Source: Crossaster papposus (Eukaryota; Echinodermata; Asteroidea; Velatida; Solasteridae). From it: a stretch of 64,000 bases of DNA. Made by a program: the position numbers and the translations under genes. Under the pieces are notes generated by a model, which saw nothing but the letters and a program-made list of their open reading frames with translations, did no database searches and had not been told where the DNA came from. The stretch is from assembly GCA_037893245.1 (NCBI GenBank), contig JBAIAA010000525.1:186001-250000 (forward strand), read 5' to 3'. Below, piece after piece: positions 47,906-59,020 of this stretch. Within the stretch, counting starts at the first letter, position 1, and each line of letters opens with the position of its first letter.

Positions 47906-50063
47906 TTATCATTTGATTAAATATTTTTTGTCCACACATCTGGCTGACGTACAGATATCACATTTTGCAACACGTATGGCAACTTTGAGATAAGCAAGAA
48001 ACCCATCAAAACATTATACCCCCCAAATGTTTGGTTTGATGAAGATAACACTTAGAATTACAAGTGTTTCAGCCCGAATTACCCCACATACTAAGTATGA
48101 GCAAATTGTAAAGGAGTGTGGTTTAAGCCATTGGGCAATTTGTCACAGAATGACCCTACATCTATGATTTAATGTCCACTGAATGTCCCCAATTAAAATC
48201 AAAACACTCCAAAGTAAATCATCTATGCACCTTGTAATTCTCTAACGCCAGGGTAAAACGTTAATATACAGTACACCGTTCAACATTATTAGGTTTTGAT
48301 GCTCACTGCAATTAATTTTGTTCCCAATTCTAACCCAAACATATTAGAAGGTAATCATCTTTTATTGTTCAACAGAGGAAAACTTCGTAATTCTGTAACA
48401 CCACAGTATAACATTAATATACAGTAAGCTTTTCATAAGACAAGAGAAGTACGCTCACCCTGAATGATACACTGCGATACCGTAAGTACGAATTGAAGGT
48501 AGAATACACCACTGGCAATTGCTTAAATTATTCTGGAATAGGTGGAGTTTGGGGGTTATATTTTGTAGTGAATAACTGACCTGTCCGAAGTTTTACAGTC
48601 ATTGATGCTGAGAAAAGCAAGACAAAAAAGCGTTCGTTTCTAACCGGGGTCGGGCAGTTGTTCTTATGTTGTTCTTTTATTTTTTTCGCGATATTTTTTT
48701 AAAATATTTGTCACAATAATAACAGGATATCTAGCGCAATCATGTTGCTGGATGCATACAATCATTATTTACTTTCAAATAAGTAAAATATTTCTTAATA
48801 ATTCGGTAGTAAAGTTTCTTGATATCTGCAAATAGTGTACCTTACATTGAATTCGTTGGTTTTACAACGTGTCTTCCTGAAAATGAAATGGGACCTAAAG
48901 TTCAGCATGTCTGTTCCGTGGTGCATTTTGTTTTGCTCTGATATGCATATAGTTCTCGAGTGATATGCGGACAAACAATGTTAGCGGACTATTCTTGTCA
49001 CACACTGCTATATATAAACTACTATATACAAATTATATTCAAGATTTCAAAAATGAAAAGCAAATTCCAATATTACGGACCAAATCTTATAGATGCCTTG
49101 CATAATCATCACAACAGAATCGGTGGCTTTGCTTTGAATTTGACTGGGTGTTTTATTTGCCAGTCTATTTTGATTTTGATACCACTGTATGCTACACGTA
49201 TTCAGAGTAGTTTTACGGAAAGATCAAGGTATCTGTATTCTGCTTTTAACTTTCTTGTCTTTAGTAGGGATTCTTCTCTGAGTGGTGGGTTCCAGAGCTT
49301 TATGTGGGTTCAGCTTGTTCTTGTCAGATGCAGCTTCGCTATTATCTTTCACTGTCAAATATAAACAAAAAACAAAATACAGGATTTAAGTGGTCTATTT
49401 AACACCATGTCAAGGCGTCCATAGTTGTAGTGTGACCACCCCTTAACAAAAACTGCCTAAAAGATGCGAGTTGTCAAACATTTTGTCACTCTCCAACACC
49501 TGTCCAAAGCTATGTGATTACATGTACCTTATGACACAAGTGATAACCACCCTATACAAATAACCTTCATGCTATGTGTGATCCGCAAATTTCACCCAAA
49601 CCTGCAGAGATTTGTTATTCTAAGAAAAAACACTGTGACCCAAGTTGGATTGCAGTTGTACTTGAAATTTTTTAATGAGACAAGTTGTACAGTTCAAGCC
49701 TACTTTTTGAACTTGACTTCAAATTAACTTCGATCTCAGTATTGGACATTAAACGCAAACATCATGTACAGATTACTAGGTGAGCGTCTCATAAGTCAGG
49801 AACGTTCGCGGTCCAGTGGAAGGTTCCCGTTGGAACGCTAGGCGTGCCATTGGAACGGGCCGTGTTCCGAATAGAACGCGAAAGCGTTTCGCGCCTTGAA
49901 TGGAACACTCGGGGAACGCTGCACGACGGGATATTCACATTTAGGGTAATGCGTCTGTGCTGCGTAGGACTCGGGAGTTTATTCATACACTACACGTTTG
50001 TACGGTTATACAGTGTGTAACGTCAATGGTAAGCTCCTTTGTTATTCTGTTTTCCATTTGTGA
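47906..50063. other. Unassigned A/T-rich sequence
   Basis: No gene supported. The 134-codon frame at 48960-49364 has no recognisable domain and is probably chance. A G/C-richer 170-bp patch at 49790-49960, with recurring GGAACG and GTTCC words in both senses, may be part of a small foldback element. Confidence 0.5.
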
Positions 50064-50766
50064 GGGGTGTCTCAAAACAAATTACAACGCTCCTTTAGGT
50101 AATCGTATCTTCCTAAATAAGTGTTGGAATTGAACAATTCAAACAACAAAATCATGTCAAATTAGTTGGCTATAATGTAAAGAAAACCGCGTTTGATTTG
50201 GTTGAAATTCACGGAGAAATGAGCTATTACATAAACGTAGTTAAATAACACTTCCATCCAAGTTTGCTCATATTGAGTGATTTAGACAGCACAGAGAAGA
50301 ACGTAATCAATACTTCTTTGAAGATAACATTCATAACCTTTTTTCTTTTAGTCTAAATACTATCCCAAGGTTAACCTAGTTCCACATAATATTGCACATA
50401 AAAGTTATCGAAAAAATTTGTCACATTTGAATGTCACAATCGATTATACTCAGTACTCTAATGATATAAAGAAATGCATTTATCAAAGTATTAAACAGTG
50501 CTGGCTAATTAAAAAAGGGAAAGAGTAAAGTAACCACCTGCACAACGGAAATGTATAATACACACAATTGGATGGAAGTGTTTTTTGACTACCGTTACGT
50601 AATCGCTCATTGCTCCGTAATTACTGAACCGAATTAGGCGCGGTTTTCTTTATATTATAGCCAACTAATTTAGTTTTATTTTGCCGTTTGAATTGTTTTA
50701 ATCCGATGCTTATTTAGGAAGTTACGATCACCTAAAGGTGCGTTGTAGTTTTTGAGACACACTGTA
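50064..50766. mobile_element. Non-autonomous element with ~205-bp terminal inverted repeats
   Basis: The left arm (50064-50273) begins GGTGTCTCAAAACAAATTAC; the right arm (50543-50766), on the other strand, begins GTGTGTCTCAAAAACTAC. Shared inner words include CTTTAGGT, TTCCTAAATAAG, TTAGTTGGCTATAAT and AAGAAAACCGCG. The arms are roughly 80 percent alike by eye. The 270-bp centre is A/T rich and non-coding. The superfamily is not identified. Confidence 0.8.
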
Positions 50767-50974
50767 GTTAGTAAAATTGTCAATCTTACGATGATAAAAC
50801 AGACAGGTGCTCTCGTGTGTTTTAAAAGGGGGATTTTTAGAGGTAAAGGCTAGAGTTTGGAAATGGTTTGTTTGTACGGGGGAGCGGGGTGGTCGAAATT
50901 TTCACCAATTCAAAGTTTCCCTATTGGGTAAATCATGCTATCTTGTTAAAACTGTCGACATAACACATGGGCCA

Positions 50975-51240
50975 TCACCATAGTTTTGAACTTGTCAGTC
51001 AATGTGGGCTCTGAAATCAACCCTCCATAACCACGTAAACATGTGTATGTCTTTCTTCATGTATTCTCAAATGTGTATCTTTGTAAATGCATCTCTTTTC
51101 TCTCGTGTACGAAATTCTCTCAACGTCGAAGAAATAGTTTTTAATGTGGTCCTATTTACACTAGATTAAATTTCCAGCGCAAACGATCATTTTGAGACCA
51201 ATTGCGACGGTAACAATATTCCAAGTTTTTGTTTGTGAAA
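50975..51240 (+). repeat. Dispersed repeat, copy 1
   Basis: This segment, with TAGTTTTGAACTTGTCA, CCACGTAAACAT, TTTCTCTCGTGTAC and ATTCTCTCAACGTC, recurs in the same orientation at 55940-56180 with many point differences. It is non-coding and probably an old MITE or SINE-like family. Confidence 0.72.
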
Positions 51241-51795
51241 CCCTGTGGAACCTCATTCATCTATTAAAATGAGGAGATCATTTTCACTCCCATTGTCCCA
51301 GTTGTGCTCAGGTTTCCACAAGATACCGAATTTAGAATAATAATTATTCCTCCATGCTCACAAAACCTCGTGAAATCTCGTTGCTGCGATACCGTAAATT
51401 TGCTGCAAATAAAAGTGAAACTTCTAAATCAATATTTTTAAATGAATTATTCATCATTTATAAAGTTTGTAAAGTAAAGTGAAGGATTCTTTCTCGCGTG
51501 ATTATACCAGTAAATACTTTGGGGGTTTACAATTATTTAATTGCATTGTAGGTAGTATATAAGATAAAGTGTCAGAATTTGGAGGCATTTAGTAGCTTGA
51601 CCGTCATCTTATAGACTATGGGCACCGAGGCCTCTGCCTGATCAGTCTACACTGCACTTTCTATCCAGGCGCGTATTATACTATTTCATGCCAAATTGTT
51701 TAGGCTATTTGTTTTGGGTATGGACATGGGTTACACCAAAAACTACCATTGCCGTCTTGGGGAACCGACGTCACCCACCGATGCGTTCCTCTGAG

Positions 51796-52845
51796 CTGGG
51801 GCCAATTTCATAAAACATGTGAGCACAACAATTTGCTTAGCACAACAAGTCTTGCTCAGAAAAAACTCTACGTGTTTTTTATTCAAAGCAAAAAACAGCT
51901 GAATACCATTCACAAACAATAAACATCAACGAAAATTCTGATTTGTAAACCTATTGGAAGAATTTCCATGCTAAGCAAAATGTTGGTGCTAAAGCCCCCG
52001 TCACACTTATCCGAATCTATAATTCCGTTCATAAACCGATCTGAAATATTATTATTCAGACACGTTCGGAAATAAATGTAAAAAAACAACAGCCAGAAAT
52101 GAAAATACACCAATCATAATCCGGTCTTATTCCGGATCTAATAAGTTGCTATTTCGATTGCAATCCGTCTATATTCAGAACCTCTCCGATCATCACCGGA
52201 CATGCCAAACTTTGAAACATTTATTGATCTCAAAACCGACCGCTTTTATAGCAATTTTGCCGTCCCTGGATCTCCCGCTGAACTGGAATTTATTCGTTAT
52301 ATGATCGTTATATATACGGTATATGTTTGTTTAATATGCGGTATTACATCGTGGTAATGCGGTATATCATCGGATTTAGTGGCCTCCAATTCGGTGCGTC
52401 CGTTTTTTGATCGGCATTACAATGGTGTGGGTTCGGAATGAACTCTGAATACGTACGGTTATCGATCGGAATCGGAGGCATGTTCCGTACTCTTCCGTAC
52501 CTATTCCGCATTGCAACGAATGGCAACGAATGAGTACAGTGTGTATTCCGTGCATTCCATGCATATTCCGTGTGTATACCAGATACCGTCCGTAATGAGG
52601 TTGCCGCGACAATTCGGAGAAATTATAAAACAGGTTCAATAATTCCTCCGAGTTCCTCAGTGCATCACCGAACGTACACGAGTATATAGCGGTGGAAAAC
52701 CGAGGGAAACCGAGGGAAATCCGTTTGAGTTCAGTTCAAATCGATTAAACACCGAATCCACAATGTTTTACTCGGAACATGAACTGAGTGACGATTCGGA
52801 CAAGTGTGACAGGAGCTTTAAACATTTCATGAAACTGGCCCCTGG
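51796..52845. mobile_element. MITE with CCAATTTCAT-type ends, hosting another element
   Basis: The ends are CTGGGGCCAATTTCATAAAA at 51796 and, on the opposite strand at 52845, CCAGGGGCCAGTTTCATGAA. The interior words CAATTTGCTTAGCAC and TCCATGCTAAGCAAAATG are themselves inverted. It resembles, from memory, a MITE abundant in echinoderm genomes. Its right half is split by the insertion at 51989-52821. Confidence 0.68.
51989..52821. mobile_element. TIR element nested inside the MITE
   Basis: The terminal repeats, about 25 bp, are AAGCCCCCGTCACACTTATC at the left and the reverse complement of AAGCTCCTGTCACACTTGTC at the right, with TA on both outer sides as a plausible target duplication. The interior (0.8 kb) has no transposase. 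Words such as TTCCGTAC, CGGAATC and TATTCCG recur in both senses. Confidence 0.78.
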
Positions 52846-52921
52846 TGAATCTGTCTAATGTAACGGACATCACATCGGGATCGAGTGTAATATCTAAATT
52901 TATTTTGATTGTATTAAATGG

Positions 52922-53063
52922 TTTAATAAATACCTAGGAGAGTTGATGGCTTCTGATTAGTCGAGACTTGATCACATGGAGGGCATTATTTCGTATCAAT
53001 AAATGCCTATGAGAGTTGATGGCTTCTGATTGGTCGAGAATCGATCACGTAGAGGGCATTATC
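52922..53063 (+). repeat. Two ~70-bp tandem modules with CCAAT-like and CACGTG motifs
   Basis: Each copy runs AATAAAT(A/G)CCTA, GAGAGTTGATGGCTTCTGAT, then a GGTCGAGA-like word, then GATCAC(A/G)T, then AGGGCATTAT. A third, more diverged module is at 54010-54075. The modules may be half-elements of a MITE family. Confidence 0.72.
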
Positions 53064-53495
53064 ATGTAGTAATAACCCGGCTTTCAAGAAGAAGCGGCTT
53101 TCAAGAATACATGTCCCCTGAACCAGCATTAATCAAGCATCATGTAAGCCAATGATTGGCCGAATGCAACAGTCCTACGGTAACTTGTAACAAGAACGCG
53201 TCTAATCTTGATACTGCGCGCTATAAATGTACGCGTAGAACGTTTGTATCTATACGCGCGGCATTGTTTTAAATGCGCGTGTCGTCTGTTAACGCTAGCG
53301 CGATGCTTTGCACGGTGGGAATTAGTAGTCAGCTAGTCTGGTCCCGAAGTATGGGTAACACTAACAACGCATATAGAAGAGATTGGGTACCATGCATAAG
53401 CTAAAATATGGCCCCCGAACATGAAAACAAAACACTTGAAATATCGCCCCAACAAAAATCACGAAATTTGTTTTCGTTAAAAAGGTATTTATTAA

Positions 53496-54630
53496 AGGGA
53501 ATATCAGTGCGAGGACCCGGTTATTACTGCGTGATAATGACCGGTTTGGGGAATGACCGCTGGTAATAGACCCCGCCAGCGATTTTTTTTCCCGTACCAC
53601 TAACGCGTCAATTTGCCCGTTTCATTCGAATGGGGCGACTTGAATGGAGACCAAAGCGCGCGCTTCAATACGAATCGATTTTGATAAGCGCGGAACGTAT
53701 GAAGACCAACGACGTTGACAGCCATAATTCACCAAAATTAATGGATACAATCCCTAGTTAATTGTATACAGTCCCTAGTTTTTCGTATACACGACTTTTA
53801 TACCTTTTTCTATTAACCCCAATTATTGGTTAATAATCTCATCTAGATAGGGTCTTATAGAAAAAGGTTATACAAGTCTCCATTCAAGTCGCCCCATTCC
53901 AATGAAACGGGCAAATTGACGCGTTAGTGGTACGGAAAGAAAAATCGCACCCCGCCATCGGCTCGGTCCATTACCAGCGGTCATCCCCCAACCCGGTCAT
54001 TATCAGGCATTAATAAATACCTGGGACAGTTTAGGCATTCTTATTGGTCGAGAGCCCGTCACGTGGCCGGTATTAAACGGACGATAAAGACATGGCTGGA
54101 AGTGTTTAAACATAGATGGAAACAACATTCCGTCCCCAGGGCTCACTTTATTTCCAACCCTGAACAGTACCTCGTCTCCAATAATAAGAGCGGGTAGTGT
54201 TGAGCGCGTACAGCTCGACACCTTGGGAACGAGGTTGCCAATGGCAGTAATAGTCTGGTTCACAGTAAATACGCTTTATTGCATGTATTGTGTAGAGAGC
54301 GACAGAGGCGGAAACATGTCATTTGACACAGACACGTCAGACAGAATGGCGAAACACCGACATTTACTTGCGACAATTTTCTGGGATTTTCGGGGCTTTT
54401 TGGGCTGAATTTTACAAAAAAAGTATTTATGAATGGGAATAAATGTGTGTTCGGTCGGTATTAATCACTCTGTTTAATACCTCTTGGAGTCTGGGTGCTG
54501 ATAATTACCCTCGCCTTCGGCTCGGGTAATTATCAGCACCCAGACTCCAATCGGTATTAAACAGAGTGATTAAAACCTCTCACACATTTATTCCCTTAGT
54601 AATGACCGGGTCCTCGCACTGTTATTCCCT
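53496..54630. mobile_element. Foldback element built of nested palindromes
   Basis: The outer ends are AGGGAATATCAGTGCGAGGA at 53496 and, on the opposite strand at 54630, AGGGAATAACAGTGCGAGGA. Inside are a second inverted pair (53532-53652 with 53875-54006, sharing ACTAACGCGTCAATTTGCCC), a third at its centre (TATACCTTTTTCTAT with ATAGAAAAAGGTTATA), and a 161-bp palindrome at 54435-54595. No protein is encoded. Confidence 0.78.
54435..54595. repeat. 161-bp near-perfect palindrome
   Basis: Arms of about 73 bp from GGGAATAAATGTGTG to its reverse complement CACACATTTATTCCC (one arm has an extra CT), joined by a TCGCCTTCGGCTC centre. It lies at the right end of the foldback element at 53496-54630. 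Confidence 0.85.
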
Positions 54631-55185
54631 AATTAGTTGTTTGTTATAATTAAACTGTTTAAGTTAAGCTGAACTTTTAATTAAGCTGAATGTATTTTAT
54701 CACTTGATCCCAATCATGCGACAAAGCCCGCCGTGAGCAAAACAAATTCATTATGTCTGTTCCATGAACAGAACATAGTGCTTTTCCGCATTGTTACTTA
54801 CAATTCACTATAAAAATAAAGTCTTAGTTTGAAGTCAATCTAGTTAAATTGTGTGTCATATTTTTCTAGTAGAAAATGTAAACAAGTTTACAAATTAATA
54901 CAGAAAATCAGTTGACTTCAGATTTGGCATATTATAGGTTTTCCCTGTCAGTTTAATAGATTTGGCAGCCATTTTCGCACGAATTTAGATGCGCGTTTTA
55001 GATCAACATTCAATTAACTAAATATATTGTTCAATTGCAATCTAAATGCATCTAACTGCATTTTACAACGATTCAATTAAAACAAATGGAGGCATTCAAA
55101 TACAAATTTCACATTGGGTCATTCAAATTCGCTCGAGTTTCCAGTTGCGCCAGTTTGGCCATTTCAATTCACCATTTCAAAGCAT
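54631..55185. other. Unassigned A/T-rich sequence
   Basis: I see no gene or repeat that can be supported here. Confidence 0.5.
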
Positions 55186-55380
55186 TTATGGAATAAAAGC
55201 AAAGGAAAAAGTTCTGTTCTTTAGTGTCTTATTCCCAATAGATTAAGGAATTGCAAACTTTTCTCCAAAAAATTCTGCCACAAAGAAGCAGCGACAAAAT
55301 AACTAAATGTATTACTTTTCCCCGCTTTTTCACACATCAAACAACAAAATCAGTTAGAAAATAAAACATAGAAAATAGAA
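55186..55380 (+). repeat. ~190-bp repeat, copy 1 of a direct pair
   Basis: It shares AATAAAAGCAAA, TTCTGCCACAAAGAAGCAG, ACTTTTCCCCG and AACATAGAAAATAGAA-like segments with 56436-56632 in the same orientation, 1.25 kb apart. With the pair at 50975 and 55940 it suggests several old dispersed families in this stretch. Confidence 0.72.
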
Positions 55381-55447
55381 ACTTTGATTTCAATTAAACA
55401 CAGAAAATAATAGAGATGTTGGATGTTTATAGTGTATTAATTGATAT

Positions 55448-55638
55448 TCAAATATTATATTTCTTAAACATTTGCATTTGCACTGTCTGACCTCTCTTAA
55501 TGGCTGGTTCTCGCCGGGGATTTTGAGGGCATGCATCCTTGCCTGATCCCATGAGATGTTTCCTCCAATTGGAATCCTTATCTTCAGCTGCTATGTTGAC
55601 ATGGCAGAGGGGGCATTTACTCATTCCGGGCTTGGGGG
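55448..55638 (-). CDS. Possible terminal exon with a CxxC-H-C zinc finger
   Basis: On the minus strand a good splice-acceptor context (TCTTTTTTATTCAG) precedes an open stretch of 62 codons ending in a stop. It contains MSKCPLCHVNIAAEDKDSNW followed by RKHL and ACPQNPRR: two cysteines, a histidine and a cysteine spaced like a zinc knuckle. It could be the last exon of a host gene or a leftover of a transposon. I do not recognise the family, and no upstream exon was identified. Confidence 0.3.
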
Positions 55639-55939
55639 CTGAATAAAAAAGATGCATTTGTTAAAGTTATTATTAGACTGCATCGGTCAGAGTTGGCAAT
55701 ACTCATTCATGTATTTAGCAGACAAAAAAGAAGAAGTACCAAATGGTACAGTCCACAGCGGGTAAGGCGTTCCGCTCTTAAACGGATTCAATGCAGTCCT
55801 AAAAAAAATACTGTTGAACATCGCGAGCTTGCGACGAGTCACATTTGCACAATTAGTGAAACTATGCATAAACAATCATGATTATTACTTCTAGTGACAA
55901 TCTAAATGGCGCTGTCCCAAAGTCAATAAAAAAACACAA

Positions 55940-56180
55940 ATACGTAGTTTTGAACTTGTCACTCAGTGTGGCTCTTAAATCAATCCTTCGTAACCACGTA
56001 AACATTCACAGTCTTTCTTCACATTATTTCCAAGTGTATCCTTGTGGAGACATAGCTTTTCTCTCGTGTACACAATTCTCTCAACGTCAAGGAGTATTTG
56101 TGAAGTTGTCATATTTACCCTACATCAAAGCGCTTTAAATCATGTTTATCCCTAATCATTGGGCCAACGAAACATTCCAA
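55940..56180 (+). repeat. Dispersed repeat, copy 2
   Basis: Second copy of the repeat at 50975-51240, in the same orientation (TAGTTTTGAACTTGTCACTC, CCACGTAAACATTC, TTTCTCTCGTGTACACAATTC, CTCAACGTC). Diverged by point changes and small indels. Confidence 0.72.
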
Positions 56181-56194
56181 ATACCATCTCACTC

Positions 56195-56440
56195 CCTGGG
56201 GAGTATACAGCTCGATGCTGCCATTTCGGGGCAAGGCAGCTAAATCAATCACAATAACCATCTCTGCCCTCACAGGTACCCATTTTACTCCTGGGTGGAG
56301 AGAAGCAATGAGTAACTAAGTGCCTTACCCAAGGGCACACGCACTATAGTCCAAGGCCAGACTCGAACCCACAACATGTAGCTTTACCTGCAAGTTACAA
56401 ATTCAATGCTCCAGACCACGAGGCCACAGCATTATTTATA
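56195..56440 (+). repeat. tRNA-like SINE-type repeat
   Basis: It contains TACCCATTTTACTCCTGGG, AAGTGCCTTACCCAAGGGCA, CAGACTCGAACCCACAACAT (B-box-like on the reverse strand) and ACCACGAGGCCACAGC, the order seen, from memory, in tRNA-like dispersed repeats of many marine invertebrates. It is decayed and not a functional tRNA. Confidence 0.6.
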
Positions 56441-56632
56441 TAATAAAAGCAAATAAAAAGGTTCAGTACTTTAGTTTAGAGTCTTATTCTAAATTGATTA
56501 AGTAAATGCGAACTTTTCCACAAAATTCTGCCACAAAGAAGCAGAGACCAAATAACAATTTGTTTCACTTTTCCCCGATTTTTGCAACATCAAACAGGAA
56601 AATCAACTAGAAAAAAGAGCATAGAAAATAGA
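56436..56632 (+). repeat. ~190-bp repeat, copy 2 of a direct pair
   Basis: Partner of 55186-55380, starting where the tRNA-like repeat ends. Confidence 0.7.
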
Positions 56633-57054
56633 AGATAAGAGAGCAACAAGTCAAAACATACAAACATTATGTGAATATACGTGAAAAAAAGCGGAGAAAT
56701 TAATACCTAAGTTTAATGTTGCCAAAGTTTATTGTTTGTATGTCGACTTCCACACAACATGTATAATTTTCCCGTATTACTAACTTAGATTTTACTTGTT
56801 TGGGTTAAAGACACATACACAAACATTAGACTAAAATTTAATTGGTGAAAAGCTAAAACAAATTAAAAACTAAGTATCTTGCCTAAAGTCGTTTCTCTTT
56901 ATTTTGTTTGCAGAAAGCGCTAAATAGAATAAGCGAAAATCTTTCGACGAATCTTTAGACGGGTTAGTTTAAGGGAAAAATTCACCCCAAACTCAAAACA
57001 ATTGCAACAAATGTTTTTCAACTCTTTTTATAATAACATAATACAAGTCTATAC
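56633..57054. other. Unassigned A/T-rich sequence
   Basis: No gene or repeat that I can support. Confidence 0.5.
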
Positions 57055-57430
57055 AAATCGGGTGTCCGGAAAACTGTTATTTTCAAAATGGCGTCTAAGA
57101 TGGCCGCCTGTACTTAAACATAGCCATAGATCATTATTTATCCATCCTAGAGATGTAATGTTGGTATCTACCCCCTAATTTCAGGGGTCAAAAGACTACC
57201 TTAAATGTTCTTGAATAATAAGAAAACCGATAAATCTAATATGATGTCCAAAATGGCTGTCAAAAATGGTTATAAGTCACTAACTGCTTACATTATGTCT
57301 GTAATTTTGGTGTCTATCCCTTGGTTTTAGGGATTATAAAACCTTCTATGACCAGTAAAAGTCATTGAGTAAAGTTTGAGTAAGTTGGTAAACTATAAAT
57401 CCAGGATGGTATTAAAGATGGCCGCCAATA
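57055..57430 (+). repeat. ~160-bp tandem repeat with ATGGCCGCC motif, 2.3 copies
   Basis: The motif AAAATGG(C), with AAGATGGCCGCC in the better copies, recurs at 57085, 57250 and 57403. Between copies the words TAATTTTGGTGTCTAT or TAATGTTGGTATCTAC and TTTTAGGG or TTTCAGGG also recur. A similar tandem repeat family is known to me from several marine animals. Non-coding. Confidence 0.7.
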
Positions 57431-58324
57431 ATAGTAGAATGGTTAACAAAGATTGTGGCTCTTTTCCATTTAGGGGCAGGCACCTCTCTTATAGATCGAT
57501 GAGTACAATATTGTTTTCATACTTTATACAAATAGTGTGTCATTTTCAGGGTCATTCCAGGGCGAAGGGTGAAAATTAAGATTAGGATACAGACATCATG
57601 TTACGATCTGAATCTCCTCATTCCTCGCTTTTCCCCTTTGCACAAATAATTCCCGAAACCGACCACTTGGGTTCCCACTCGGACTATAATGAGTTTAGCG
57701 ATCCTCAAATTAAACTGGCCTATAAGCTTGATTTCAATCTCAGCCAGCCTCAAGGAAAGGTAATTAACAAGAACCCGCATCGGCCAAAAGGTTAACAGAT
57801 ACAATAAGAAAGTGTTTTGGAAAGCAGTACAAAGATCAAATCAAAGTCTGACAACAGGCACCGGTTAGAGAAAGAGGACTACATCCCGATCTCTAGCGGA
57901 TCCCCTCCAACAACAGGTTCACCGACGAGCCTTTCAAAACGCCAGATCCAAAAACTCTGAACAGCTGTGGACACCAGAAACCCGCCTAAGTATTTACATT
58001 GCAGCACCCAAAAGCTCAAACCAGAGTTAACCACTGCTGCCTACAAGTTGACTATCCTCAAATTACTGCAGCACAAGGAGTGGCTTGAGAAGAACACTAG
58101 GAGGCTCTAAAGCAGATAAAGGGACACCTCATTGTCCCTGAAGACGCTGGGACCGGACACCGCCTGCTCGCCCACTTCCTTTGCGAGCGGCTAACCAAAC
58201 GTGGTACAAAGCAAAAACGCTGAACCATCCACCGTCAGACACCCAAACAACACCAACGGTTCTTTTTAGAAACACCACAATTTCCGAAAAAAAGATTGAA
58301 CCATTCTGTTGTAAAATGTATATT
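57431..58324. other. Unassigned sequence before the Harbinger remains
   Basis: Base composition is richer in G+C than its left neighbour and looks like decayed coding sequence (short open pieces at 57598-57795 and around 57880-58110), but I cannot assign a family. It may belong to the PIF/Harbinger element to its right. Confidence 0.35.
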
Positions 58325-58385
58325 GTAAAAAGACACCCCCCCCCAAAAAAAAAAATAAAATAAAATAAATAAATAAAATAAAAAG
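58325..58385 (+). repeat. Low-complexity C, A and TAAA run
   Basis: A run of about ten C, then twelve A, then repeated TAAAA/TAAAT units. It could mark the tail of a retroposed sequence, but no source is visible. Confidence 0.8.
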
Positions 58386-58653
58386 ATATCCACTGCAGTA
58401 TATTCAATACCCCAAGCGATCAACCGGCGGCGGAAAGCCCAAGACACCACCATAACTGAACAAGAAGCAAAGGTTCTGAGCATTTTGGGCAGTACTGCAA
58501 CTAAAAGAATCAAAGGTGGCATCGATTCGAGTAATGTTATCACGATTGAGAATAGAGGGACTTGCGACAATCACAGGTCCACTATTACGGACACCTTTCA
58601 TTCAACTAGCAACCAGTCGTCCTCCATGATGAGTGTGATTGAGCTAACTGCCT

Positions 58654-59020
58654 TTGCGATCGACACCAAACATGAGACGTCAGGGTGTGCCCTCGTGCAG
58701 TCATTCCCCACAGCGTGAAGGTCCTACCTCATACCGACCAACAAAGCCGAAGTCTATGAGGGTCCAGCGAGATCATATATCTGCCTCTTCAAAAGCCCAA
58801 CCTACAACTTCCGGGAAGTCACCCACTTCCCCGGAGCATCCAGCGCAAAGTCTAATCGATATTGAAAAGAAACGACTAGCGGTCGAGACTTAACGCCTGA
58901 ATGTAGAAAAGAAACGGTTGCAATTTGAGGAACGAAAACTGGCTTTGTTAGATAAGTTCATACGTACGAATGAGGACGACACATATTTTCACGAATCTCT
59001 GATTATAAAATGCCAAATCT
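58654..59020 (+). pseudogene. Coiled-coil end of a Myb-like Harbinger accessory protein
   Basis: The frame ends with a charged coiled-coil: SLIDIEKKRLAVE, a stop, then RLNVEKKRLQFEERKLALL and DKFIRTN in the same frame. This EKKRL-rich C-terminus is typical of the Myb/SANT-like DNA-binding partner encoded by PIF/Harbinger transposons. The DNA-binding part is not recognisable. The transposase remnant on the opposite strand 0.7 kb to the right supports the assignment. Confidence 0.42.

Noticed and set aside
48960-49364. 134-codon plus-strand frame as a gene
   Set aside because: No recognisable domain, A/T-rich composition, and many hydrophobic runs as expected by chance.
56330-56430. tRNA gene on the reverse strand
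   Set aside because: A B-box-like word is present, but the cloverleaf cannot be completed and the sequence matches a dispersed repeat type.
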